A stretch of DNA of 6,104 nt from Elusimicrobiota bacterium (lineage in GTDB: Bacteria > Elusimicrobiota > Elusimicrobia > FEN-1173). The notes below the pieces were generated by a model. It was not told where the DNA came from and ran no database searches. It saw nothing but the letters and a program-made list of their open reading frames with translations. The DNA lies in assembly GCA_016207625.1 (NCBI GenBank), contig JACQPF010000372.1:1-6104 (forward strand), read 5' to 3'. Positions 1 to 6,021 of this stretch are shown here, piece after piece. The stretch's first letter is position 1. Each line of letters opens with the position of its first letter. A program made the position numbers and the translations under genes.

Positions 1-1871
1 AGGCCGACCCGGGGCCGCGAAAGCCCCGGCCCTTCGACGTGTTCCAAAATGCCATGGCCGTGTTGGCGGCGGAAGCCGCCTTCGCCATCGGGGTGGGTTT
101 GCTGGGGTTCGGCTTTTGGTCGCTCGGGTCGCCCCATATCGGCTGGATCACAACCCTGGCCACTTTCGGATTCGGTCTCCTCTTCACGACGGGCGGCTGG
201 AAAGGAGCCCAGCGCTTTTTGGGAGACGCCGAAAAAGCGTTGAACTTCAAAGAAGCGGTTGAAAGGCTGCCCCGTTTGCCGGCGGACGACGGGTTGCTGC
301 AGCGGGAGAGTTTTATCCGAGAAATCCAGAAACTGGTCCCGGGATTCCAGGACAAAGACCTGAAGGTGGATTGGGAAGGAACGAAGACCCATGGGGGCCG
401 CCCGGCGGTGACGGACGGAAACGGCCATGTGTGGGTGAACCCCTGGCTTTTGGCGGATCCCGCGAAGATCACGGCCCTGGGGGGCGAATGGTCTTCTCTC
501 ATGGAGAGCGGTGCCGCGGAGGAACAGAGCGTCCAGCGCCTTCTTCGTTTGCAGAGGGAACTGGCGCCCATCGTCGCCCAGCATGAGGCCTTGCGCGTGC
601 GTTACACCCGGCACCCCGTCCTGAAATACGAACTGATCCAAACCCCCTGGATCTATTTTCGAAAACTGTTCCCGCTTGAACCCGTTTCTGCCCGGTCCCC
701 GATTTCCCAAACGACTTTTTCCGAAGACCGCTTGTCCCGTGAAACGAGACCGTTATGGGTTCCCCTCGCTCCCCAGGCCCGTCCTTCAGGGACGCCCCGC
801 TTTTTCGCCCGCGGTTCCAGGGATGTTCCGGTAGCGGTTTCCCCCTGGGCCGGACTTTCGGAGGACAAAGCCCTGCGCATTCTCCCGTATCTGACCGATG
901 CGGAAAGACAACAGCTTCATCAAGACCTCCTCGCCCGGGGGCGCCGCTGGAGCGATTCAGCGGGCGCCTCTTCTCTTGAGCCCGCATCTCTCCAAGCTGA
1001 ATTCGTTTTCGGGGAGTTGGTCAGGGCTGTGGCAAGGTCCCATGGCCTGGGGAAGGCCCTGAACGGGGAAGAAAGCGCCGGTCCTCCGGCGGAAAGAGAC
1101 TGGGCGGACCTCGTGGAATTGGCGTATGATTGGAGCCTTTTGAGCCGGGAGACGCAGAAAGAAGAAACGGCTCTGCGCCTCGGGCGGTATCTGAGCTTTT
1201 ACAATGCGGCGCGCCACACGATCCAAACCTCCGTTCCATCCCGGGGGTTCGGCTTGGCGCGGGCGAGAATCCGCGGCTGGGTGAGAAGCGCCTGGCGGAA
1301 GATCCAGGAGGTGTTGTCGGGAGGAGCCGCCTTGCAGGTTTTCCATGTCCCGTTGGCCCGCGGCACGGATGGGGGGCTTCGCTTTTTCGAAGACGATCGG
1401 ACCGAGGATTGGTTGAACCGCTTGGCCCGGGCCGTCGAGAAAACGGAGGGTGAACCCCGGACGATTTTGGTCACGAACGAATCCCTTCGTGAGGATGAAA
1501 AAGAGCTGGTCTGGGACTTGGTTATCGGCGCTTTGGAACGTCGGTCCGCCCGGTTCGGCCAAGCCCCGGTGTCGCGCGAGACCCTTCGCGCTTCCCTGGC
1601 CGCCGGACGAATCCTGTTCCGCGAGGACGTGACCCGCCGGGAGAACCCGGGCGTCATCCAGGCCAAGGCCATCGCCAAAACCCTCGGCGGGCTGACCCGA
1701 GATCCTTTGATGGACATCTACACCCTCTGGGAAGACCAATGGGATCTGTCCGATTTCCGCAAAGGCGCGGCCCGCCTCATCGTGATCCTGACGGGGACCC
1801 TGGCCCTGGACGCCACTGAATCCGTCGAAAAGGCCACCCAAGCCATCCAATACGCCCTCACGCAGGCCTAA
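1..1871 (+). CDS. Membrane-anchored protein of unknown function, 5' end outside window
   Basis: I do not recognise this protein. The frame is open to the window edge. The first in-frame starts are GTG at 39 and ATG at 54, neither with a Shine-Dalgarno site, and the residues before them have GC-rich third positions and a basic, Pro-rich character, so the gene probably begins upstream. Counting from the GTG, residues 7-28 and 34-51 are two hydrophobic helices separated by a short turn (LGSPHIGW). This suggests a membrane hairpin with the rest of the chain on one side. The remaining 550 or so residues are charged and apparently soluble, with no strong motif. An HEALR at about 182-186 sits where a zinc-peptidase HEXXH might be sought but lacks the second His. 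The C-terminal segment (about 552-600) holds a DPLMDIYTLWEDQWDLSDF patch and then a hydrophobic stretch, LIVILTGTLAL, probably a buried strand or helix. It ends at TAA 1869-1871 with no clear terminator. A large multidomain protein is likely; no function is proposed. Confidence 0.8.
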   Translation, partial: ADPGPRKPRPFDVFQNAMAVLAAEAAFAIGVGLLGFGFWSLGSPHIGWITTLATFGFGLLFTTGGWKGAQRFLGDAEKALNFKEAVERLPRLPADDGLLQRESFIREIQKLVPGFQDKDLKVDWEGTKTHGGRPAVTDGNGHVWVNPWLLADPAKITALGGEWSSLMESGAAEEQSVQRLLRLQRELAPIVAQHEALRVRYTRHPVLKYELIQTPWIYFRKLFPLEPVSARSPISQTTFSEDRLSRETRPLWVPLAPQARPSGTPRFFARGSRDVPVAVSPWAGLSEDKALRILPYLTDAERQQLHQDLLARGRRWSDSAGASSLEPASLQAEFVFGELVRAVARSHGLGKALNGEESAGPPAERDWADLVELAYDWSLLSRETQKEETALRLGRYLSFYNAARHTIQTSVPSRGFGLARARIRGWVRSAWRKIQEVLSGGAALQVFHVPLARGTDGGLRFFEDDRTEDWLNRLARAVEKTEGEPRTILVTNESLREDEKELVWDLVIGALERRSARFGQAPVSRETLRASLAAGRILFREDVTRRENPGVIQAKAIAKTLGGLTRDPLMDIYTLWEDQWDLSDFRKGAARLIVILTGTLALDATESVEKATQAIQYALTQA

Positions 1872-1946
1872 GCAGCCCGACTCTATCGGCCCTGCTCAGG
1901 CGGCTGGATTATCCGATGTCCGGCATGTAAAAAACGCACATACCCA

Positions 1947-1976
1947 TTGAAAAAGAACTCAAATAAGGCATATATT
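1947..1976 (+). promoter_or_regulatory. Predicted sigma-70-type promoter for the Cys-rich secreted protein gene
   Basis: TTGAAA (1947-1952) and TATATT (1971-1976) are separated by 18 bp. They lie in a conspicuously AT-rich island (about 1925-2005) inside otherwise GC-rich DNA. Transcription would begin near 1983 and leave an untranslated leader of roughly 90 bases before the GTG at 2076. The rest of the 1872-2075 gap shows no ORF, RNA gene or T-tailed hairpin that I can support. The match is by eye to the consensus. Confidence 0.5.
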
Positions 1977-2063
1977 TAAATTGTAACAATACCAAACAAA
2001 CATTAAGCTGCGCGCAACGCCTTCTTGGGGATCCGGACAACGGTGATGAGTCAAGGGCAGTCC

Positions 2064-2068
2064 AGAGG
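2064..2068 (+). promoter_or_regulatory. Shine-Dalgarno site that selects GTG 2076
   Basis: AGAGG lies 7 bases before GTG 2076. The upstream in-frame candidates (TTG 2025, GTG 2043, ATG 2046) have no comparable site. Starting at 2076 also places a short basic n-region directly before the hydrophobic core of the signal peptide, whereas the earlier starts would add 10-17 hydrophilic residues. Confidence 0.5.
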
Positions 2069-2075
2069 CTGGAAT

Positions 2076-4121
2076 GTGAATCGAACGAGCTCGATCAAGT
2101 TCGCCCTCCTGATCGGAGCGATGCTTCTTTTGCCGCGCGGGGACGGTGTCCTCGCTTTTTCCTGGACGGATCCTTCCCTCTCAACGGGCTCCACGCGCAT
2201 CCGAAAAGTTCACATCGACGAGCTGCGCGCCAATACCAACATCAAGCGCGTGGAGTTCGGTTTCGGCAACTATACGTTTACGGACGCCACCCTCACAGCG
2301 GGTTCCACCCTCCTCCGCAAGGTTCACGTCGACGAGCTCCGCGCCGCGGCCTCGGCCATCTCCAACGTATACCGGCCCATCTGTCCCGCCTACATGCCGG
2401 CCACGCCCTCGTGGACGAACCCCACCATCACGGCGGGCTCCACCTTAATCCGGACGGCGCACGTCGCGGAGCTGCGGACGCTGTTGGACGGCATGGGCAC
2501 GTGCGCGCAATGCTGCCCGCCGTCATCGTGCAAGACGGGGACTTGCACGTTGACGGGCTGCGGCATGAGGTCGCCGGGCAGCGAGGGGAGCCCGGCGTGC
2601 GCGGTGTGCCGGGACTGCAACGGGTCGGGGAGCTGTACGGACGTGACCAGCGGTACGAACGACGTGGGATGCGACGCTTCCGGCGACTGCTACACCGCCC
2701 CGCAAACCTGCAACGGTTTCGGCGGGTGCAACACGAACTATCGAGCCGAAGGGACTCAATACGGAGGCTGCGATGGGGACTCGTCGACCGCCTGCCGGAT
2801 GAACGCCTGCGACGGCACGGGCGGCTGCGACACATTCTACCCCTATCCCAACGACACTCAGGACAGCACGAGCCCCGGGTTATGCAACACGAGTTGCCAC
2901 TATTGCAGTTCTGGAAGCTGCACGTATTTGACCTCCGGGCAAGGTTATGGATGCACGTCCGCCTGCCAGGTGTGCAACGCCTCGGGCAATTGCGTCAACG
3001 ACGCGGACGGCAACGCCTGCGCGGGGGGGACTTGCTGCAACGGGAACTGTCAGAGCGGATCGGGGAGATGTTGCAGCGGCACATGGTGGCCGAATGGCAA
3101 TTGCTGTCAGACGGGCCAGAATTCCCCCGATTGCACCGACCCTGCTGCACCGGATTGCTGGTGGGCAAACCATATCTGTTGGTGCGACGGGTCCGCTTGC
3201 AACGGGACCTGCCATCACGACGCGGGTATTTGTTGCAGCAACACGTGGTATGCCGGCGGGGCTTGTTGTCCGGGAGATAACCACCCCGTGACGGGAGATC
3301 CATGCTGCAACGATCATCAATGGCATTCCTGTTGCGTCAATTCGGACTGTTCTGACGGTAACCCCTGCACGAACGACATCTGCAGCAGCTACACCTGCGC
3401 GAACACGAACGTCGCTGATGAGACGGACTGCGCGGGCGGAACGTGCTGTGGCGGTGCCTGCCAGTCCGGCTGGGACTGCTGCACGGTCGGCACTTGCGGC
3501 GGTTGCGGCAGCGGCACGGACTGCAACTTGACACTGAACATCGGGGGCGAAGGCAACTACAAATGCCGGAGCATAAACGGCGGGGCGTATTCGTGGACCA
3601 GCGGTGGAGACCGTTGGGAAAGTTGCGACGAATCGGGCGAACTTTGCGCGACCTATGCCGATTGCGGCGGCGGCCCTCAATATTGCTGCTCGTCCATTCC
3701 CAACGGCTGGTCGGTGGTGGCTTGGAGCACGTGCTACCGCGACGCGGACGGCGACGGCTACGGCAACCCCGGCGACAGCGAATCACAGTGCTGCTCGTCC
3801 TGCAAAGCCGGCTGGGTTTCCAACAACTCCGACTGCTGCGACTCCGACTCCAACGCCAAGCCCGGGCAGGCGAACTACTACACCGCGCAAAACGCTTGCG
3901 GCAGTTGGGACTACAACTGCAGCGGATCCGTGGATAAGTACTATCCCAACGACATCCCCACCAGCTGCTGGGGGACGTGCCCCAGCGATTGCAACACCTA
4001 CACAGACCCACCCCCCGACTGCAATGTCGAATTCATCGACCAATCCTATTGCTACTGCGACCCGTTTGATAATATCTGCCTCACAGACAACTACGGCTAT
4101 GTGACGCAAAGCTGCCACTGA
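2076..4121 (+). CDS. Secreted Cys-rich repeat protein with a MopE-like motif
   Basis: This 681-residue exported protein has no recognised enzymatic domain. Numbered from GTG 2076, residues 1-27 form a Sec signal peptide: basic NRTSSIK, hydrophobic FALLIGAMLLLP, and likely cleavage after VLA at 27. Three related modules follow (30-51, 68-89, 113-134), each a [WF]T[DN]..L/I..GST.[IL]R..H[IV].ELR pattern. From residue 143 to the end there are about 83 Cys in 539 residues. A C-[ND]-G-x-G-x-C-like motif recurs at roughly 181, 212, 245, 277 and 300. A CCS.TW..(G).CC motif occurs twice (332-344 and 386-398), and GGTCC.G.CQSG occurs twice (near 318 and 455). A DGNPCTNDIC segment (about 427-436) resembles the Cys repeats of myxobacterial and other secreted proteins. 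Residues 554-619 match the MopE-type putative metal-binding motif (YRDADGDGYG, GWVSNNSDCCDSD, NCSGSVDK). The many paired Cys imply disulfide formation outside the cytoplasm. There is no C-terminal sorting signal or anchor that I recognise. A structural, adhesive or metal-binding surface role is inference only. An ATG at 2046 is the alternative start. Confidence 0.88.
   Translation: MNRTSSIKFALLIGAMLLLPRGDGVLAFSWTDPSLSTGSTRIRKVHIDELRANTNIKRVEFGFGNYTFTDATLTAGSTLLRKVHVDELRAAASAISNVYRPICPAYMPATPSWTNPTITAGSTLIRTAHVAELRTLLDGMGTCAQCCPPSSCKTGTCTLTGCGMRSPGSEGSPACAVCRDCNGSGSCTDVTSGTNDVGCDASGDCYTAPQTCNGFGGCNTNYRAEGTQYGGCDGDSSTACRMNACDGTGGCDTFYPYPNDTQDSTSPGLCNTSCHYCSSGSCTYLTSGQGYGCTSACQVCNASGNCVNDADGNACAGGTCCNGNCQSGSGRCCSGTWWPNGNCCQTGQNSPDCTDPAAPDCWWANHICWCDGSACNGTCHHDAGICCSNTWYAGGACCPGDNHPVTGDPCCNDHQWHSCCVNSDCSDGNPCTNDICSSYTCANTNVADETDCAGGTCCGGACQSGWDCCTVGTCGGCGSGTDCNLTLNIGGEGNYKCRSINGGAYSWTSGGDRWESCDESGELCATYADCGGGPQYCCSSIPNGWSVVAWSTCYRDADGDGYGNPGDSESQCCSSCKAGWVSNNSDCCDSDSNAKPGQANYYTAQNACGSWDYNCSGSVDKYYPNDIPTSCWGTCPSDCNTYTDPPPDCNVEFIDQSYCYCDPFDNICLTDNYGYVTQSCH
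2163..2477 (+). repeat. Three protein-level repeats (GST.[IL]R..H[IV].ELR modules)
   Basis: The units are coded at 2163-2228, 2277-2342 and 2412-2477. Each is 22 residues and runs from an aromatic residue plus T[DN] through GSTxIR or GSTxLR to HxxELR. Units 1 and 2 share KVH[IV]DELRA almost exactly, and unit 3 has TAHVAELR. Linkers of 16 and 23 residues separate them. Similar VHxxELR modules occur, from memory, in secreted proteins of Acidobacteriota and related bacteria; their role is unknown to me. They immediately follow the predicted signal-peptide cleavage site. Confidence 0.75.
3735..3932 (+). other. MopE-type Asp-rich putative metal-binding motif within the Cys-rich protein
   Basis: The translated segment begins YRDADGDGYG, continues through a Cys pair, GWVSNNSDCCDSD and KPGQ, and ends with WDYNCSGSVDK. 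This order is typical of the motif named after the copper-binding protein MopE and found repeatedly in secreted proteins of Deltaproteobacteria and similar groups. DxDxDG resembles a calcium-binding loop. Only one copy is present, and metal preference cannot be read from the sequence. Confidence 0.65.
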
Positions 4122-4141
4122 AGCGTTCTCTTACATTGATT

Positions 4142-4170
4142 CGCCCGGCCCCATCCGACAAACCGGGGCG
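4142..4170 (+). terminator. Weak hairpin after the Cys-rich gene, possible terminator
   Basis: CGCCCGG (4142-4148) pairs with CCGGGGCG (4163-4170) as a 7-bp stem with one bulged G and a 14-base loop, starting 20 bases after the stop codon. No T-tract follows, so intrinsic termination is doubtful. The right arm runs into the palindromic block next to it, and the two may form a single structure. Confidence 0.2.
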
Positions 4171-4210
4171 ATGCGTGGCCGCATGCGTGGCCGCATGCGT
4201 GGCCGCATCG
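4169..4210. repeat. Nested tandem and palindromic array, 12-bp unit
   Basis: Three perfect copies of ATGCGTGGCCGC lie at 4171-4182, 4183-4194 and 4195-4206. Each junction forms the 8-bp perfect palindrome CGCATGCG (4180-4187 and 4192-4199). The block is closed by complementary arms CGATGCG (4169-4175) and CGCATCG (4204-4210), and TGGC is the constant spacer between the palindromic pieces. It can therefore be read both as a minisatellite and as a set of nested hairpins. It ends 2 bases before the predicted -35 of the thyX promoter, which suits an operator or factor-binding array. A transcript-level hairpin from the upstream gene is the other option. Confidence 0.85.
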
Positions 4211-4212
4211 AA

Positions 4213-4241
4213 TTGACGCCCATTGGTTGATTTGGTAGACT
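4213..4241 (+). promoter_or_regulatory. Predicted sigma-70-type promoter for thyX-purA
   Basis: TTGACG (4213-4218) and TAGACT (4236-4241) are separated by 17 bp. Five of six and four of six bases match the consensus, and the first, second and last -10 positions are kept. Transcription would start near 4248, giving a leader of about 140 bases before GTG 4389. I see no riboswitch or T-tailed hairpin in that leader. The palindromic array lies directly upstream. Confidence 0.45.
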
Positions 4242-4374
4242 GCTTTGGGTCACGATCAATCTCCCCAGGCGGCATCCCCTCAAATCGTTGAACCCATCAC
4301 ATAGATCTCTTCTTCCCGCCCCGCCGGAGTTTCGCATCCGCCGGGAGGGATGAGCACGGTCAGAACGTCGAGAA

Positions 4375-4379
4375 AGAGG
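4375..4379 (+). promoter_or_regulatory. Shine-Dalgarno site that favours GTG 4389 for thyX
   Basis: AGAGG, within AAAGAGG, stands 9 bases before GTG 4389. The competing ATG at 4350 is directly abutted by GGGAGGG, which is too close to serve as its ribosome site. The 13 codons between the two starts are rich in AGA and AGG, which are otherwise scarce in this gene. Confidence 0.4.
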
Positions 4380-4388
4380 TATCGCGCG

Positions 4389-5999
4389 GTGAGTGCCGAG
4401 AGCAGGACCGTCCCTGCGGCGGAGAAGTTCGACAAGAACGAATCCCTTTGGCCGGAACCATCGGTTAAGCTCATCAATTCCTTTACCCAGCCCCTGAACA
4501 ACGCGGTCGCCGCCGCCCGCACCTGCTATTCTTCCAGGGTCATCTATCCCGAGGAATTGGAACGGGATGACGCCTCCCGGGCGCAGCGGGACATCATCGC
4601 CGAAAGCACCTACCAAGCGGGTCACCACACCACTCTTCAGCATCCCACCTTTCAATTCGTTTTGGAGAACGTGTCCCGCCAATTCATCTGGTCGTTTTTG
4701 CACAGCCATCCTTTCTATAACTCCGAGCAGGTCAGCCAGCGCTACGTCACGGTGAGTCCCGAACACGTCGCCACGCCGCCTCTGGAAGGGCGGTCTTTGG
4801 AGATCTACCGCCGGACCATCGCGTCCCAGATGTCCGCCTATGCGCGTTTGATTGAAATCCTGACGCCCAAGGTGGAAAACGAGTACCATCGGATTTTTCC
4901 TCTCCGGAGCCCCGAAGACAAGAAATGGGCCCGCAACATCCAAAGGAAATCCCAGGAGGTGGCGCGATACGTCCTGCCCGTGGCCGCGCATGCGCATCTT
5001 TACCACACCGTCAGCGGATTGACGCTCCACCGCTACCACCGGCTTTGCCAGGGGTTCGACGCGCCCATGGAACAGAGGACGGTGGTGAACAAGATGGTGG
5101 AGGAAGTCCGCCGGGTGGATCCGCTTTTCGCCGGGCGCATGGAGGATCCCCTTCCCTTGGAACGGACGCCGGAATTCGAGCTCTTCGAGCTCTTCCATCG
5201 GAACGCGCCTTCTCCGTCGGATGAATTCCTGCGGGAGTTCGATGCGTCCCTGGGCGGCTTGAGCTCAAAACTGGTGGATTATAAAGCCAACGGCGAGGCC
5301 GTCACGGCCCAGGCGGTCCGGTCCGTTTTGGGGGTCCCCCGGGGCGGCTTGTCCGATGAGGGGGCCATTGACCGTCTCTTGAATCCCGCGGCGAACGCAT
5401 ACCTGAGCGAATCCTTGAACCTCGCGGCGCACTCCAAGCTGATGCGCGCCATGGTCCATATGCATTTCACGTTCCGGAAAAAGATCTCGCACACCGCCGA
5501 CAGCCAGGACCAGCGCCACCGCCTCACGCCGGCCTCGCGACCGATCTTGAGCGGGCACTTCGTGCCGGGAAAGCCGGATTACATCGTGCCGGCCTTGGTT
5601 CAAGAAACGCCGGAGGCCCTGGAATTTTATGAGGAGACGATGGCGGCGGTCTGGGAGAGCATTTCCCGCTTGCTCAATTCGGGCGTGCCGCCGGAGTTCG
5701 CCCTTTACCTCTTGCCCAACGCGGTGAGCGTGCGGTTCGAGGAATCGGGGGACCTGTTGAATTTCCATCACAAATGGAGCAAGCGCCTTTGTTACACGGC
5801 GCAAGAAGAGATTTGGAAAACCAGCAAGGAAGAGGTGACGCAAATCGCCTCGGTCGCGCCGCGGGTGGCGAAGCACATCGGCGCCCCCTGCGCGCTTCGG
5901 GCGGCGGCGAAGAAAGCGCCGTTCTGCCCGGAGGGGGACCGTTTTTGCGGGGTCCTTGTGTGGCGGCTGCCGGTGGAGAAATACCAACGTTTGATTTAA
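4389..5999 (+). CDS. thyX: Tandem two-domain FAD-dependent thymidylate synthase (ThyX) family protein
   Basis: ThyX makes dTMP from dUMP using methylene-tetrahydrofolate, NADPH and FAD in the cytoplasm. This protein has 536 residues, about twice the usual 220-250, because two ThyX-like halves are fused. The first half (about 26-250) keeps GHHTTLQH (78-85), the SR at 96-97, an N..E..SQRY loop ending at 119, and ARYVLP (192-197). Its RHR signature is replaced by S-H-P (106-108), so only the central His remains. The second half (about 278-480) has a true RHR (376-378) in SQDQRHRLTPASR, then LLPNA (441-445) and a GDLLNFHHKW..RLC..AQEEIW block typical of the ThyX C-terminal part. A tail of about 60 residues carries Cys at 501, 513 and 520 (C-x11-C-x6-C). 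From memory, double-length ThyX proteins with this N-half wording exist in several phyla, so the arrangement is probably ancestral and not decay. Catalytic activity is likely but not proven by sequence. ATG 4350 would give 549 residues. purA follows after 22 bp, suggesting one operon. Confidence 0.93.
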   Translation: MSAESRTVPAAEKFDKNESLWPEPSVKLINSFTQPLNNAVAAARTCYSSRVIYPEELERDDASRAQRDIIAESTYQAGHHTTLQHPTFQFVLENVSRQFIWSFLHSHPFYNSEQVSQRYVTVSPEHVATPPLEGRSLEIYRRTIASQMSAYARLIEILTPKVENEYHRIFPLRSPEDKKWARNIQRKSQEVARYVLPVAAHAHLYHTVSGLTLHRYHRLCQGFDAPMEQRTVVNKMVEEVRRVDPLFAGRMEDPLPLERTPEFELFELFHRNAPSPSDEFLREFDASLGGLSSKLVDYKANGEAVTAQAVRSVLGVPRGGLSDEGAIDRLLNPAANAYLSESLNLAAHSKLMRAMVHMHFTFRKKISHTADSQDQRHRLTPASRPILSGHFVPGKPDYIVPALVQETPEALEFYEETMAAVWESISRLLNSGVPPEFALYLLPNAVSVRFEESGDLLNFHHKWSKRLCYTAQEEIWKTSKEEVTQIASVAPRVAKHIGAPCALRAAAKKAPFCPEGDRFCGVLVWRLPVEKYQRLI

Positions 6000-6011
6000 A
6001 TATTTTCATTC

Positions 6012-6017
6012 GAGGAG
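6012..6017 (+). promoter_or_regulatory. Shine-Dalgarno site of purA
   Basis: GAGGAG ends 4 bases before ATG 6022, in the short AT-rich gap after the thyX stop. It is the strongest ribosome site in the window. The gap has no room for a convincing separate promoter, in line with co-transcription with thyX. Confidence 0.75.
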
Positions 6018-6021
6018 CCTC

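Noticed and set aside
9..29. Perfect 7-bp inverted repeat CCGGGGC / GCCCCGG with a 7-base loop at the window edge
   Set aside because: It resembles a terminator stem of an upstream gene, but no T-tract follows and it lies in open, coding-like frame. It may simply be Pro- and Gly-rich codons. If it were a terminator, GTG 39 would become the real start.
180..193. HEALR as a zinc-metallopeptidase HEXXH motif in the first gene
   Set aside because: The second His is absent and no third ligand pattern follows, so there is no basis for a peptidase call.
957..1850. 297-codon - strand open frame inside the first gene
   Set aside because: The sense frame has a consistent protein with hydrophobic and amphipathic segments. 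The antisense product is low-complexity Gly, Pro and Arg-rich sequence typical of shadows in high-GC DNA.
1872..1930. Terminator for the first gene
   Set aside because: Only 3-5 bp stems can be drawn here, and the short A-run at 1929-1934 is not preceded by a stable stem.
2411..3280. 289-codon + strand frame overlapping the Cys-rich gene
   Set aside because: The Cys frame contains the signal peptide, repeats and MopE motif. The overlapping frame is Arg-, Leu- and His-rich with no signal or motif.
4171..4206. Possible CRISPR array
   Set aside because: The repeat unit is 12 bp, with no unique spacers and no cas genes nearby.
4131..5198. 355-codon open frame on the - strand across thyX and the palindromic array
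   Set aside because: It is a GC-rich shadow of thyX. The start region has no ribosome site, the product shows no recognisable domain, and the MRPRMRPR stretch is just the 12-bp repeat read as four codons.
5265..5987. 240-codon - strand open frame opposite the 3' half of thyX
   Set aside because: It mirrors the conserved ThyX coding frame, and no independent start signal or domain is seen.
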